DNA of 64,000 nt from Jaapia argillacea MUCL 33604 (GCA_000697665.1 KL197727.1:124001-188000); one strand, 5' to 3'; shown: positions 11,032 to 24,216, numbered from the stretch's first letter. Notes: generated by a model not told the origin, from the sequence alone. Made by a program: numbers and translations.

Positions 11032-12868
11032 ATGCCAGCTCGGTTCCCATCGCAAGGTGTCTTGTCGTTCATTTCATTTCATGCTTGTTCCCGACCCGGA
11101 ACCCATATGCGATGCTTCACCTCTCATCGAATACCACGCTTAACCCCTCGGAGTCACCCTGTGAATAGTGCTGCTGTTCGAACTGGGAAACGGGTGAGCT
11201 ATGCTTTGTCCGAGGAGGCTGAGCCTTCTCCTGATATATCTTCGCCGCTAGCGTGCTTTCCATTCGACCCCTCCGAGTTCCGCACCTAAAGACCCTTACT
11301 CTGTCCTTGGTGTCAAAAAGGATGCGACCGCGGCAGAGATTAAGAAAGTGTACTTTTCGGTACGTCGATCCCTAAGACACGGTTGGGACTGTGATTCACC
11401 TGTCTCTAGCTTGCTCGGAAATATCACCCCGACACCAATCCAGACAAGGGGGCCCAAGAAAAGTTTGTGGAAATTCAGGAAGCCTATGATGTATGGCATT
11501 TGCTGTCAATCTATCCCATGCTAGCCTTAATTGCTTCTGATATCCTCTTTTCACAGACATTGAAGGATGACAAGAAGCGTTCTGCATATGACAAGTATGG
11601 CTCCACTTCACAACAACCTGGCTTCGACCCGGATGCGTATGAAAAAGCCCGCAGTGCGTTCGGTGGGGGTGCAGGTGGAGGTGGGTTTGGCGGGTTTGGA
11701 GGCTTCCAAGACTTTGGTGCTGCCTTTGGGGGAGGGAGTGCTCGTGGTTCAGCCGATTTATTTGAGCAGTTATTCGGAGCTTTCGGAGGAGGTGGAGGTC
11801 GGGGTCGACGCCCTGAGTCCTCACGAGGAGAAGATCTCGAAGCAAGTGTCGGCATATCCTTCACAGATTCTTGCAAAGGCACAACGCGAACAGTGAACGT
11901 AACTCCGGTTGTGGACTGTTCTACTTGCTCGGGATCTGGTTTAAAGTCCGGCGCAAAGCGATCGACTTGTACTGCTTGTGGCGGATCAGGAACCAGAACT
12001 TTCGTGATCGAAAGTGGGTTCCAGATGGCAAGTACTTGCCCTGCCTGTCATGGGTCAGGGACAAGTATCCCCCGTGGTAGCCAATGCGGGGATTGTTCAG
12101 GAATGGGTAAAGTGAGGGTGAGGAAGTCAGTGAGCGTCGATGTACCCGCTGGTTCGTACCTTCATCTATCTCTTATATTGTTCAGCCAGCTCTAACCCAT
12201 GCGCCTAGGCGTGGAAGACGGAATGACCATCCGTGTCCCCAACGCTGGAGACGCCCCCATGTCCGGCAGGGGCCCCAATGGCGACTTGTTGGTCCGGGTC
12301 AAGGTTGCGTCGTCCAAGTCGTTCAGACGCCTAGGCGCCAATTTGCATCACGAGGCAAAGATCCCGTTACATACCGCCCTTCTTGGAGGAAGGGTGCGTG
12401 TTCCTACGCTGGACGGAAACGTTGACGTTCGTGTGCCTGGAGGAACTCAACAAGGTGAAGAGATGGTCTTGAAAGGCCGGGGCGTGCAACCGGTCTTCGG
12501 CGGCGATAAAGGGGACCTCTTTGTCACGTTCTTGGTGCAGCTTCCAAGGTGAGTGCTTGTGTGAGGGCCACGTATCTGGCATTATGTAACCTCTCCCTTC
12601 CAGGTCTCTCACCAAACGACAACGAGAAATTCTCCAGCAATATGCTGACGATGTTGAGGGACGCACTCCGACTGCTTCCCAAACTCCTCCACCAGGGTCA
12701 TCAGGTACAACGAAGTCGGATGACGCATCTTCGTCAGACGATCGGCGGAAATCTTCACCAAAAAATGACAACGGTACGGGCTCTTTTACTCATGCGTCCC
12801 CATCCTCGGCAGAGGATGGTTGGATGTCTCGTCTACGGAAAAAGATACGAGGGCTCATTGGATCTTAA
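11032..12868 (+). CDS. MDJ1: Mitochondrial DnaJ/Hsp40 chaperone Mdj1
   Basis: Six exons (11032-11193, 11252-11359, 11410-11490, 11557-12151, 12209-12548, 12604-12868) give 516 aa. The first 65 residues are Arg/Ser/His-rich with no acidic residues, ending RAFHSTPPSSAPKDPY, a typical mitochondrial presequence. The J domain follows with KYHPD (HPD stimulates Hsp70 ATPase), split by two introns. A Gly/Phe-rich region leads into four CxxCxGxG zinc repeats (CSTCSGSG, CTACGGSG, CPACHGSG, CGDCSGMG) and the C-terminal substrate-binding domain (GVEDGMTIRVPNAGDAP). This is the full type I DnaJ order. It should work with the mitochondrial Hsp70 in matrix folding. The last 70 residues are a charged, Ser-rich tail. 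Confidence 0.96.
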
Positions 12869-13823
12869 TTTGTCCGCGATGCTTGTTCAACCACCTCGGA
12901 AACCTTGATAACCTTGACATCGTGCTACGTACAGGTGCCGCCGACGGCCCGGAGGACCAACAGAAAGAAGAGGAGCAGAGGAGGAGGGCAACTGCGTAAA
13001 GTTGAGGCTGGTTTGGCAGTGGTTTTGTGGCGTACCGGGATGTATTTGGCGAGTAGTATCTGTATTCCCTCGTAATAGCGAGTTAGAGTCCGAAATGATC
13101 AATGGTAATGACGCCACGAAGCTTTGATTCAGCGGAGTGTCAAAAACTCTAACACTAAAGCTTGTCGGAAACAGCTTCAATCGGTTCAACCGCCACCCAT
13201 CTCGCCGATAATCTCATTTAGGATCAGTCCCTACGATTATCGAAACAAGGGTCCACTCAAACACTACCACCAAGAAGCTTGAGGGCCCTTGCGGCGATCT
13301 GAGCGATCTCCTTCCAAATCCAAACTACGATGGATCAGGGCAAAGCACAGGATGCACTCTTTTTGCTACCTTTGGAGTCCTATCCGATTTCCCCTCCCCT
13401 TTCCACGCTTCTGGGCCCCTCTGCCCCCGCATACTTTCTCGCAGCAGGGTCTGCCGGGTGTTGAAATGGGTGACCTTGTTTACGACAAAGCGCTTCTAGT
13501 ATCCTTATGCTCAGGGCCCACGGCTTCGACAAAGAAGACACGATCTGGTTGGCATCTTCGGCACCGTGGCAAAGACGATCTCAAAGCTGGCCTAGGATCT
13601 CTTGCGGAAGCTTGCTTCCTCGAAAGAATGTTTCGGGCGAAAAAGAAGGCTTTGGCTCAATCACCCGTTGAGGTGTTCGACGAAGCCACTCCGGTCACGA
13701 TCACCCTGCTACTATTAAGAGTCGGGATGAAACCTATATTCCGGCACCCACCCTCAGCACCCCCAATCTTCTGGAGTGATTTGTGGTACCCTCAGTCCTC
13801 TGACAGATTTGCTATTCTCCGTG
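12869..13823. other. Intergenic, upstream of the transporter
   Basis: About 950 bp. A 217-codon plus-strand frame (13289-13942) crosses it and overlaps the transporter's first exon in another phase. It shows no domain, so I treat it as chance. A promoter for the transporter is expected here. Confidence 0.4.
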
Positions 13824-16299
13824 ATGACCCACGTTATGCCATCTTCGCCGCCCACAACTGTTCCTTATATCGAGCCCACTGTACCTCCTCGAGCCATGGC
13901 CCCTCTTGGGTCAGAGGACGCTTCTGTAATCCCCGTATCTGAATGCGAAGACCAAGAGTCCGTCAGCTCTCATGGCTCGCCGTTCGAACTCTACAGTCCT
14001 AGCTTAGACTCAATCACTTCCACGCTGAAGGGTTCTTCCGAGACTGGTCCTAATCACAAACTATCGACGCTTCAACTATGCGTCACTCATCTCGGGTAAG
14101 TGGTGGGTGCATATTACGACATATATGCTAAATGTATTTTGGTCGACAGAGCCGCGATGACACTGTTTCTTGCCACAACCGACTCGGTCAGTTCTCAACT
14201 TCATACCGCCCTATATAGACTTATCGTGTGCATCGCAGACTGTTGTTTCTACTAGTCTACCAACCATCGTCAATGAACTCAGCGCCTCCCAGACCCAATA
14301 TACTTGGGTGGGGGTTGCGTATCTCCTCACACAGACTGCATGCCAGCCTTTGTATGGTCGGATTTCTGACCTTGTCGGGAGAAAGGTATGCTTCTCTGTT
14401 AACTATGTATTGACCACATGCTCACAGTCGAGAAAGGCGATCCTCTATGCAAGTATGATTATATTTGCGATAGGGTCTCTGCTCTGCGGCGTAGCGCAGG
14501 TATGTCAGGTCACAACTGGGATGTTTTTGTCGTTGATCGACTGGTCAGAACATTACTTGGCTCATCCTCGCCCGAGGACTCGCTGGCGTCGGTGGAGGTG
14601 GTATCGTGTCTGCGGTTTGGGTCATAACAGCCGAGATTGTTGAAGTCCGTGATAGAGCCAAATGGTCTCAGGCCCTGAGTGTGACTTGGAGCTGCTCTGC
14701 GATAGCAGGACCTGTTCTCGGAGGTCTTTTCAGCAGTAGGTTTTCGTAACTCAGTCTCATGTTGTCATTGAGCTTACGTGCGTCCAGCCACACACTCCAG
14801 AATCGTCAGTTGGCGATGGATATGTAGGTTTTTGTTTCGCTTTTGGCATTTCAGATTCCTGATTGCTCTCTGATATAGTTTATCTCAACCTCCCTGTATG
14901 CTTGATTGCATTCATTATCCTTGAATGTTCTCTTCATCGGGTCAAGTTGGGCCCTTCAAAAGGCACCTCCTGGTCCGAATTGTCGCAAAAGTTCGATTTT
15001 CTGGGCCTGTATGTTTTCTTTACAACTTAATTCTAGGTCTCATTGCTCATTGATAATCTTGCATTCTGCAACAGTTTACTTTTCATGAGTGGCACGAGTT
15101 GTATTATCGTAGGCTTCAGTTTCGCGCCGGTTCATGGCTGTTCGTCATTTCAAATTACACCTCGGTGATCGTCGAATGCTAAGTTCTGCTCCACAGGGAC
15201 ATCCCCTTCTACGCTATCTCTCATCATCTGTGGTATCCTCTTGCTCTTTGGGGGAGGATTTTACGAGATGCGAACGACTAGGGACGCGTTATTTCCCCAA
15301 GCGGTATTCAAGAGCGTTACTGGAGGTAAGTTTAACGTTCACGAGAAGACCTGATATGCTTGCTGATTAATCACGGGTACTAGTTGCGATCTTAATCGTG
15401 ACATTCTTGCATAATTTTGCTTTCAATGCTGGGACGTTCTATCTGGCCCTTTATCTCCAGGTAAGTCTTCTTTCGATTGTTGATCTAGTGATGTCAAATC
15501 CATTTTTGTAGACCGTGAATGGATTGTCACCTGTGGACGCCGGTTTTATGATGCTGCCATATTCACTGGGGTCCTCAATGGTATCGATGCCCGCTGCGTG
15601 GTTTATCGGATATTGGCAACGAAGAACGAAAACCACAAGCGGTCAGAAGTGGGTTATATGCCTTGGCCTTATGGTATCGACACTTGGATTTGGTACGAAG
15701 TCGCTTCTTCAGCCTCTACTCAATCTAACCCTGTTGCTCAGGTCTTTTGAATCTCTTGCGTGACAAGTCACCGCAGTCGCTTCAACTTGTGTTCCCTCTC
15801 ATCGCGGGTTTGGGTCTTGGAATGCTTTTCCATGCTCCATATCAGGTATTCACCCGCGCTATCGACACCAAAGACATTGCCGCCGGGACAAGTGCCTTTT
15901 TCTTGGTTAGATTCACTGGCGCCACTGTGGGACTGGTGCGTGCTATTTCGGAGCCTTGCTCGCTCGATGCTCACAAATCCTAGGCGGTGGCGGGGGCAAT
16001 CTTCAATCTTCGACTACCGCATATGCTTCCCCAAGGGCTAGAGCTGTACTCTTCGGCTTCGAGTATCAACCTTTCTAGTCTTCAAGCTCTCCAACCTCCG
16101 GCATTGAAGTCCGAGGCTCTGCGAGCTGTTGCATTATCAATTCGGGTGCGTTTCAACTCGCCATCGTGATTTCTCAGGCTGACACACTCTCTGGATGCAG
16201 GCCATTTGGACCGTTTGCGCCCCCTGCTTAGGTTTCGCTGCATTGGTGATTTCCCCAGCTTTCGCCCCATTCACCAAGATTGACGATCATCCCCCTTAG
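13824..16299 (+). CDS. MFS transporter, DHA2 family (14-TM drug:H+ antiporter)
   Basis: Fourteen exons (13824-14095, 14150-14186, 14239-14385, 14428-14499, 14549-14735, 14788-14823, 14879-15008, 15075-15139, 15197-15325, 15384-15460, 15512-15692, 15742-15935, 15984-16145, 16201-16299) give 595 aa. A Ser-rich cytosolic N-terminus precedes the membrane core. Motif D1-like sequence: TDSTVVSTSLPTI. Motif A: GRISDLVGRK. Motif B region: LILARGLAGVGGGG. Motif C: SAIAGPVLGGLFS. SWRWIFYLNLP is a DHA2 hallmark. About 14 hydrophobic spans can be counted. Members export toxicants, amino acids or siderophores by proton antiport, and the substrate cannot be read from sequence. The Met at 13824 was chosen as the first ATG in frame with exon 2; Met 13836 is an alternative. 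Confidence 0.92.
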
Positions 16300-19188
16300 A
16301 TGTCTTTGTGTATTCGAAGTGTTCCGGTCGACACGGACGTAGTCTCCTCCAGCCAAGAAAAACTATCTCCGGAGCATCCGCCGACTCAAGCTAAATTGAC
16401 TGTATGACAAAATTACGAGCGCTATGGACTCTGTGTGTACCCTTAAAAATGATGTGTTATATCTCTATATTTATCCGTAAATAAAATCTGATCTGTATCG
16501 ACCTTTTTTTGACGAACTCCTCTCTTCGTTTTGAACGCTCCCGCATGAAATCAACTGGCTTCTTCTTCATCAGGAACTCGGATGCGGCGCGGGGTAGCGA
16601 GCACCAAAATAGCGAGGCAACCAAAATCTCGGGAGGTAGCTGCCCACTAGATGATGGAGGTACTGTAGCATAAGTGAAGTAGTCTTCTAGCGCTTGCAGG
16701 GCCACGGCCCTCGTGAGTGCGAGAACAATAAGCCTTCATCTCGGTCAATGTAGCTTGTTCCTCGATTCATTTTGAGACTCACCAACCGATTCTCGTGCTC
16801 TCGTGGTCGATCATAAGGTAAGATAAGTTTCATGCAGGCTCCAGTAAAGTTTTGGCGACGGTCGCACTCACACACACTACGCATCCGAAATACCCACCAC
16901 AGACGGTTCATCACACACCCTGGAGCAATCAAGATGCACCCCCCTGTCAAGTGACCTCGTATCTCATTTCGCGACCTTTTTTCCCTTGCAGAAAAGTGGG
17001 ATAAACTGGTTCCGAAAAGCAAAGCATGGTCCGCCTTGCGAGAAACCAAAACGCGATGCTTCGCACCAATCGCCATCTGGGGTTCAGCGGGCCTTCTGTT
17101 ATGTTCAACCCGGAAGTTATTTGAAAATGAAACGCACCACACGTCAAGAGAAAACGCTGATGACAATCGGGCACTGTGTCCGAATGAAGATACGGCGAGA
17201 AGGCGGATTGTCTGCTTCGGTAGGTAGGCACTCCTGCGCCACAACGGTGATCGGGACGATTGACAAGATCGACCTCCTTCCTCTCTAAGCTCTCTTGCGA
17301 TGTCAAAAGTGCCGACGGGAGGTGACCAGATCCTTTGATGCAATCAGGCGAAGATCGACGACGATAACCTCGAGAGAAACTACTGCTTATCAAGTTATCA
17401 TTGTAAACTCCATCAATCGAGAAGAAGTGATGACAGCAGATAACGTACGGTTCACCAAGTCTTTGCGGAGATCGGTAAAGAGGAAGAGGCAAAAAGACGC
17501 AGATTAGAATGACCGGCGAAAGAAGCACGGATCTCATCACCCACGTGTTGGCTTATTTCCCGCACCCAGCAGAAGGAGTCTATACCAATGATGTGTATCG
17601 TTCACGAATTCGCAAGGTACATTGGGGTTCGGCGTCTAAGTCGTCGGGTGACACTGATCCGTCGTGGGAGATTGCTAAGGTTCTTCGAGCGAGTAAAATG
17701 GATCCAGTGTAGTGGTTGGGTCTCCACAAAATTCGACCAACTTGGCAGGAAAGGAACAGAAGTTCCAGCGACGTGCCTCGTGCGAAACACGGTGCTATGG
17801 ATCACATCAGTTCGACTTGACATCAAGCAGCTCACAAACGAACCGATGTTGAGTGAATAGCCGTGTCGGCATTACAGCAGTATTACAACAAGTTGCCAAA
17901 GTATGATCAAAGCGACGAGGGTCGAGCAACCTGCCTAACCCTTAGCACACGAGGCTTGTAATTTCGTATCCGGTATCTTGACCTGGAGATGACGTGGTAC
18001 ATGCCAAAGGGGGACACGACGGTCGAAAATTCTGCGATGGTCATTGCCAGAAAACAGAGCTTACGACCATCTAGGCCCACGAAAAAAGGTAGGATGCAGG
18101 GGGACTAACAGGACACTTGATTCTGGCATGCATCTTGGAAGGAATGCATCCGACGTTCTGCCGAGAGATTTGCAAAGGTAGTCAGCAGTACGGTCCTCCA
18201 TGCAGGCAGGTTCAAGGCGAGTTCAGGTTCGGAACAGCTGACGGCAGGATTTATTCTGGGGTGAGATCTTGGTGTCAGGTTCTGGCGAAACCTTCAATGG
18301 CGCAAGATTATGCTGGGGTGAACACGAAATGGCTTCGTGAGGAAACGCGGCCGCCCAAGCGATGGGACGAAGTGCTGTCATGAGAGTTGTTACTAGTGTT
18401 ACCAAAGTATCCGCCGTTCTCAGACAAATGGACCTACCAGGACCGGTCCCGGTAATCACTCAGATCATACTGGTAGTTGACGATTCTACAACTCTTGTGG
18501 GTGCGAGGATCCGAGGATTTGGTCGCCACGTTGCAGAAATACGTGAGTACCTGTGAGTACCCGCTATTAGGCGCGCGGATGGATTGTGTGGATATTTGAC
18601 AAGGCGCGTACCTTGCAGAATATGAAAGACTCACGAGTTGGAGCAATGAGAGACATTCGTAGAGTGATCCCGCAGGAGGGAAGCCTGACTCCAGGCCGGT
18701 GGTTGCTGTCCTCCCTTTCATGGTACTGATCGTTATCAAACTACCTGGTAAATCACGGCAAAGGGTTCAACGCTGACTGGACGAGGCTCAGATATGGAGC
18801 CCTCAGCCGAAGAGATTGGGTATTTTGAAACAATGTTCAAACTGATCACCAATGTGAGGATGAACCGATGAGGCTATGTCGAGATGTGAAATGACCTTTG
18901 GCGGTCGCCTGACCAGTGGAGCGCCAAATTCAGGCAAAATCTGCCGTCATCGTCGACGAAATTCCAGGTCGCTGCGAGCGCTTGAACACTTTCATCGTTA
19001 TCATCAACAAAGGACGCGACGTCCAACGTTTTCAGGTGTGTCGGTGTTGGCTGTGAGCCGAGAGCGTGGCATGTTTTATTGACGTGGCCGTTCATTGGCA
19101 GAAATTTCGTATCACACGACCTTATCATCGTACCCCGACCCTCAGCCCTTATTCCTCGTTATCTCTCAAAACTTGCTATCTTCCAACC
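16300..19188. other. 2.9 kb tract without a recognisable gene
   Basis: Overlapping frames of 60-218 codons occur on both strands (longest minus 17343-16687 and 17540-16947), but they overlap in different phases. None shows a domain, a signal peptide or a consistent set of splice partners. I see no terminal repeats, target duplications or tRNA. The gap is long for this compact neighbourhood. Noncoding RNA, decayed sequence or an unfamiliar gene are all possible. Confidence 0.4.
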
Positions 19189-20746
19189 ATGACAGTGGGC
19201 ACCACCCTTCAGAGTCTTACCACCACCATGATCAGCTCAGGAGAAAGTCCAGTCCTCACAAAACGACTCTCCTCCAGTTCGTGCCGAAGCCTGAGCGAAA
19301 TTATCTCACCTTCTCGCCCCACACCCACTCGATCCTCGTCTTCATCCGCCTCCGTCCCGTTTTCGGATAGCGAAACTAGTGGAATGGTGACAGTGGAAGG
19401 GTTGGCCCATGCAAATATCAGGTTGTCTGCAAGGTGAGCCTTCGTTTTCCTACCCCACCGCTTACGCTGGCCCTTGGCAGGCGAACGGACTGCGGATACA
19501 TAGTATGTGGATGGTCTGAATATCCACCCCCCTTTCTGATAAAACTATTCTGACCTCGATCTCATTTGTGCGCAGACAATACAAAACTCCAACATTTGCA
19601 CACCAGCTCTTGCAACTGTTGGCATTGCTGCGAGTGCCTTCGTGGCATGAGCCCGGAATTGAATCAGACCACGTACGCATCCACAAAGTGTCAGGTTCTT
19701 TGACAAACGCTGTATTCTTCGTCACACGACCCTCCTCCCGCACTCTCCTCCTCCGCATCTATGGGCCCTCCTCAGGCTCCCTCATCTCACGTCCAAGAGA
19801 ACTCCACACACTCCACGTTCTCTCTTCCCAGTACCGTATCGGTCCACGCGTATACGGCACATTCCAAAACGGACGTGTCGAAGAATTCTTCGACTCCGTT
19901 ACCTTGACCGCATCCGATATGCGGGTTGAGAAGTTCAGTCGGTGGATCGGAGCACGAATGGCAGAGTTGCACTCCGTTGATATCGACGTAGTGGAGGGCA
20001 AAGGATGGAAAATCGCGGCCAATAAGAACGTACGGTCTTGGCTACCCCCTGCTCGTGAGGTCCTCGCACTTCCATCCGTTTCAGACACGGTTCGCGAAAA
20101 GTTGGGCTTGGATGATTTTTTCGATGATTGGGAACGATACATGCAATGGTTAGATGAATTCGAAAAGAAAGAAGGAGCGAGCAAGAGAGTCTTTTGTCAC
20201 AACGACGCTCAGTATGGGAACCTACTGATGTTGACCTCTCACAAGAAAGGTGCACCTGAACACCATAGGGTGCGTCCGACGTCTCCATCCTGACTTATTG
20301 ACGATTCTAACGTTCTCCTCTCACAGATCATCGTCGTTGACTTTGAATACGCATCACCAAACCCAGCCGCATTCGACATCGCCAATCACTTCCACGAGTG
20401 GACAGCCAATTACCATACTGCTACTCCCCACATTCTTGATCCAACTCGCTATCCAACCATAGAGCAACGGCAGAATTATTATCGCGCATATCTATCTCAT
20501 ACCACATCCACATCCTTAAGGGCAGGTATCTCGGTTGACCATATCGCCGAACGGGACTTTCAAAAGCTCGATTCTCAAGTTCGGGCTTGGAGCCCCGCGT
20601 CACATGCGATGTGGGCCGTCTGGGGTATTGTTCAAGCTAGAGAAGACCTCGAAACCAACAGCAGAGAGCCCGAATTCGATTATATCGGCTACGCACAATG
20701 CCGAATGGACGGGTTCAGGAGGGAGATCAGGTCTCTTGGTCTCTGA
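19189..20746 (+). CDS. Choline/ethanolamine kinase
   Basis: Three exons (19189-19433, 19576-20269, 20327-20746) give 452 aa. After a Ser-rich N-terminus of about 80 residues comes the kinase fold: VSGSLTNAVFFV (nucleotide loop), a Brenner-type catalytic motif FCHNDAQYGNLL (H-x-D...N) and IIVVDFEYASPNPAAFDIAN (metal-binding DFE). The segment NHFHEWTANY downstream is typical of the family. It phosphorylates choline or ethanolamine, the first step of the Kennedy pathway to phosphatidylcholine and phosphatidylethanolamine. Which amine is preferred cannot be decided. It converges on the CCCH gene, with 554 bp between the two stop codons. Confidence 0.94.
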
Positions 20747-21300
20747 CGGTATATTGACACTGAACAGAAGGAAGTTGGTAATGGGACGCCCATAAGTTAT
20801 CATGGGATATGCGGTAGAATTTCTTGTAGAGACCGGTTTACTGCACATTTTGTATCCCTAGTATTAGACTTCGTAATCAGTTCTTGTACATCCTCTTATA
20901 ATCCCACTAATCATAGTGATGCTCCTCGGGAAAGTGGGATGGGAAAAGGATGAATTTAGACTAGGGGCCGAAATAGAGACATGATGAACGTGACAACATA
21001 TGCAATGCAAACAGTGTAATGGATCGTTGGAGGGGAATAAGTCAAGAATTGATCAGATGAGATGACACGACAGATGGACAAATGGAAAAGTACACGAGTA
21101 GGAACGAACAACGGTATTAGACGGAAAAGACAGCGGAGAGAAGGCAACACACAGGACAAGAAACACAGATGAGAAATGAGAGGGATTGTCCAAACAATGT
21201 AAATGTAGTCATAATCATAAGAGAGAAAGATGAAATCATCGCGAAACGGCGGACACCATGCCCAGCAGACGTCCAGTCCCACAAATACTCATCAACAAAA
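20747..21300. other. Convergent 3' intergenic region
   Basis: About 550 bp between two convergent genes. It should hold both 3' UTRs and poly(A) signals. The AT-rich stretch around 20860-20920 fits this. No gene seen. Confidence 0.5.
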
Positions 21301-24216
21301 TTACATCCACGTCTGCTCAGTGAGACGCGAACCCCCGCCAACCATGAGCTCAGGAGCACCCCACGGTGAACTAGCCTTCAAATCACCTGGTGTGGCCGAA
21401 TAGGGCGAAGGCGCTCCGAGGTGGCTGGAACGCGAGAGACTGGACCAATTACCCGCGCTACCGGATCGTACGTGCCCATTGATGCGCCCAGCGGAGGGGG
21501 CGACATTCAAGCTGTTCTCTGGGGGAGGCATTGCGAAAGGAGACGTATGTCCCGACCCAGGTGGGGGAGTGCTGAGGTTCAGGTTAACCTCCGTACCATT
21601 GAAGGAATGACGCAGGTTTGGGTTGGTGTTGCTCGTATTCTTCGATAGTCGCTGTTGGAGTGCGGAATGAATACTCTCGCTTGAATGGTGCGTTGTGTGG
21701 AAACGCACCTGGTTTTGACCAACCATCGGATTGGATCTGCCGAAATCGGGACCTGCTGTTAGTGGACCTGGTGACATGGCGCTCGGTTGAGCGGGGGCGG
21801 GAAGCAAAGTCCCATTGTTAGGAAACGTAGGATACGCCGACTTGTTCTCCTTGGGGACTGGAGCACCAAGAGAAGAAGTGTCGACACGAAGAGAACCTGT
21901 AGGAGGTCGGCCATTCATGGGCATTACGGTGGACTGCTGATTACCGTCGATTGGAGTAGATTCTTGCGTACGCTTTGCGGAGATGCGGGCAAGGAGAGAC
22001 GTTGAAGCGTCGTTAGGGTCGCTGTTGGTACTCATAGAACGAGCCCGACCATCAGTGTGACTGGGGGGAGGTGGTTCGGAACCGGGAGGGTGGCCTCCTG
22101 CAGGGAGTTCGGTGTGGATGAAGCAGCACCTCTTCCCGTAGGGACACGAGCCAGAGACCCAGAAAGTCTAACAACGCTCCAGTCAGATATTTGAGAAAGA
22201 AATGATAATCGATCTGCTTACCCTGCATATCTCCGTTTTGTACTGAGGGAGGAGACATCAATACGCATATACTGACAAATTGCGATAGAAGAGGACGAAC
22301 CTTGGGATGGCGTGGGACTTTGCGTATCTCGTCTTCACCGTGTGCAAACTGACACTTCGCTCCATAGCGACAAGTTCCCTTCTCCTCCCAGCTCCTGCAG
22401 AGTTCCGTCTTGTACAGCCCTAATTTACGATTATTAGCACTTGGCCCGTTGCCATTGGGGCCGTTGGAGGACCCGGTAGTGTCCGGACTCATGGGATCAG
22501 CCATATTGAGACCCGCGGGAGCGCCCACAGGGAGGGACTGCTGTGGAACGCCGACGCCCGGGTAATGTCCAGTATACTGAGCCTGAAGTCTAGCCGCCAC
22601 CAAGGCTTGGGCAGCCAAATCCTGACCGCTAGGACCGTACATATCCTGGGGGGCATAAAACTGGTTGGCATAAAGGGACAGGGCAGGTGGGCCGCCCATC
22701 GCAGGTCCATACATGCCTGGACCTGGTGGAGCACCCCCTGTGAACGCTTGCATATTGCTGGCCAAAAGTGCGAGGGTGGTGGGATCCCGTAATGTCGCTC
22801 CAGGATCCGACGCCGAGTGCTGGTGGGTAGGGCGAATAACGCCATGCTGCTGCTGAACGCGAGCAACGGCTGGGTGGCTCTCAAGCGGGATACCATGAAG
22901 CATCATCTCGTACATTTGTTGAGCGTTACCCAATGAAAGATGGGGGCCGTGCGGTCCTTGGGGTCCTGGATATCCGAAGTTTGAAGGGCTCGGGAGGAGG
23001 CCCTGCATAGGAGGTGGATTAAATGAGCGTTGGGGCTGACGGAAAGGCATTCCAGCCTGGACACTATTGGGTCTATTGTTAAACGACTGTGCCATTGGGT
23101 GGCTAGGACTGGTGGCGGTGGGCGTAACGTTTTGTGGGGGAAGGGGGTTGAAATATCTTTGCAGACCGTAATCGGCTTCCGCATCCTCCTGCTGAGAAGA
23201 GAGCACCTGCGCTGATTGCTGTTGCTGCTGTGGATGGGAACGAGGCGTGATAGATGGGTAATTGACGAGGGAGGGATACGTCGGTTGTTCAGCCGCCCCC
23301 GCCCTCGTGGGATTTGCTGGCCATTGCTGACCCACCGCGTCACCTGGAGGTCCCCGGCTGACGGGACTATCACCCGCTTGCTGGAGACGCCTCAAATCGG
23401 CACTGGAAAGGCCCCCACTGTAGGAATGAGGCCTCTCCTTGTGTTCCCCGACCGTGCCCACTTTTGGCGGCGCCATGGCGGGAACATGGAGAGTTTGAGC
23501 CAAGGATCCCGTCGTATCGGTTGATGAGCCGCGAGAGTGCGATCCGGTAGTGAGCGGTTGGTCCAATGGATGGGGAGACGACGAATCTCCGCTGACGTCG
23601 GAGTTCGTATCAAGCGGGCTGGCTTCGTGCAGCTGAGCGAGCGAGACTGCGGACATCTTCGACTGAGGCGGGGTTCGCATCTGTCCTCCAACGTCATCAT
23701 TCGAGTCTCCACCGACATCTGTCCCGATACGAAGCCTCACAATCTCGTCCGCGAGATCCCACTCTCCGGGCGCTAATTCGGAATCAACAAGTTGACCAAC
23801 ATTGTTGAACCTCCACCGATTGTTGGTAGCGCCGACAGCGGTGCGATCCGACGGGGTGGTCGGGACGTCAGATTTATCAGAGGGCGATCCACGGGTATGC
23901 ATGTACGAGAACGTGGGGGTCCGGAAGCTTGTCGACGATGGTTGATGGGTTTGTGTAGAGAGCGCGTCTCTAGAAAGTTGGCGGCGCTAGAGGCGGATAA
24001 GTCAGCGAACGAGGTTGGGAACAAAAGACTACGCTGTGAAGGCCAGACGAGTGTCAGAAACGTGCTTACATCCTGGCTGTTCAGAAAGTCACGCGTTTGA
24101 GTCCAGTCAAGCGCGAGAGATGTTTTTGGGTGATTTGCAAGGGGCGATAATATTTCTTGAGGCGTAGGAGAGAAGAAACCGTTCACTGTCGATGATGTGG
24201 TAACTACTTCTGGCAT
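21301..24216 (-). CDS. TIS11/tristetraprolin-type tandem CCCH zinc-finger protein
   Basis: Four exons (24216-24070, 23986-22301, 22242-22222, 22167-21301) give 906 aa. Two C-x8-C-x5-C-x3-H fingers lie at about residues 593-645: [20 protein letters not shown] then CQFAH, and YKTEICR followed by [18 protein letters not shown]. Each is preceded by the (R/K)YKTEL-type lead-in that defines this family, and the 18-residue linker class also fits. Such proteins bind AU-rich elements in mRNA 3' UTRs and recruit deadenylases. The long flanks are disordered, rich in Pro, Gln, Ser and Gly. Exon 3 is only 21 nt and holds the start of finger 2, including its first cysteine. The acceptor at 23987 was chosen because the two nearer AGs give stops. 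Confidence 0.93.

Noticed and set aside
11511-11882. A Pro-rich minus-strand frame across Mdj1
   Set aside because: It is the antisense of the Gly/Phe-rich codons of Mdj1 exon 4.
13289-13942. A 217-codon plus-strand open frame
   Set aside because: It overlaps the first transporter exon in another phase, has no domain or signal, and its composition is random-like.
16687-17540. Two long minus-strand frames (218 and 197 codons)
   Set aside because: They overlap each other in different phases, start without support and show no domain or splice partner.
23981-23986. Nearer acceptor sites for CCCH exon 2 (CTAG and CTAGAG)
   Set aside because: Both lead to an early stop; only the acceptor at 23987 joins to the long open exon.
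22489-24100. Several frames on both strands within the CCCH gene
   Set aside because: All are shadows of the long exon 2, whose frame carries the zinc finger.
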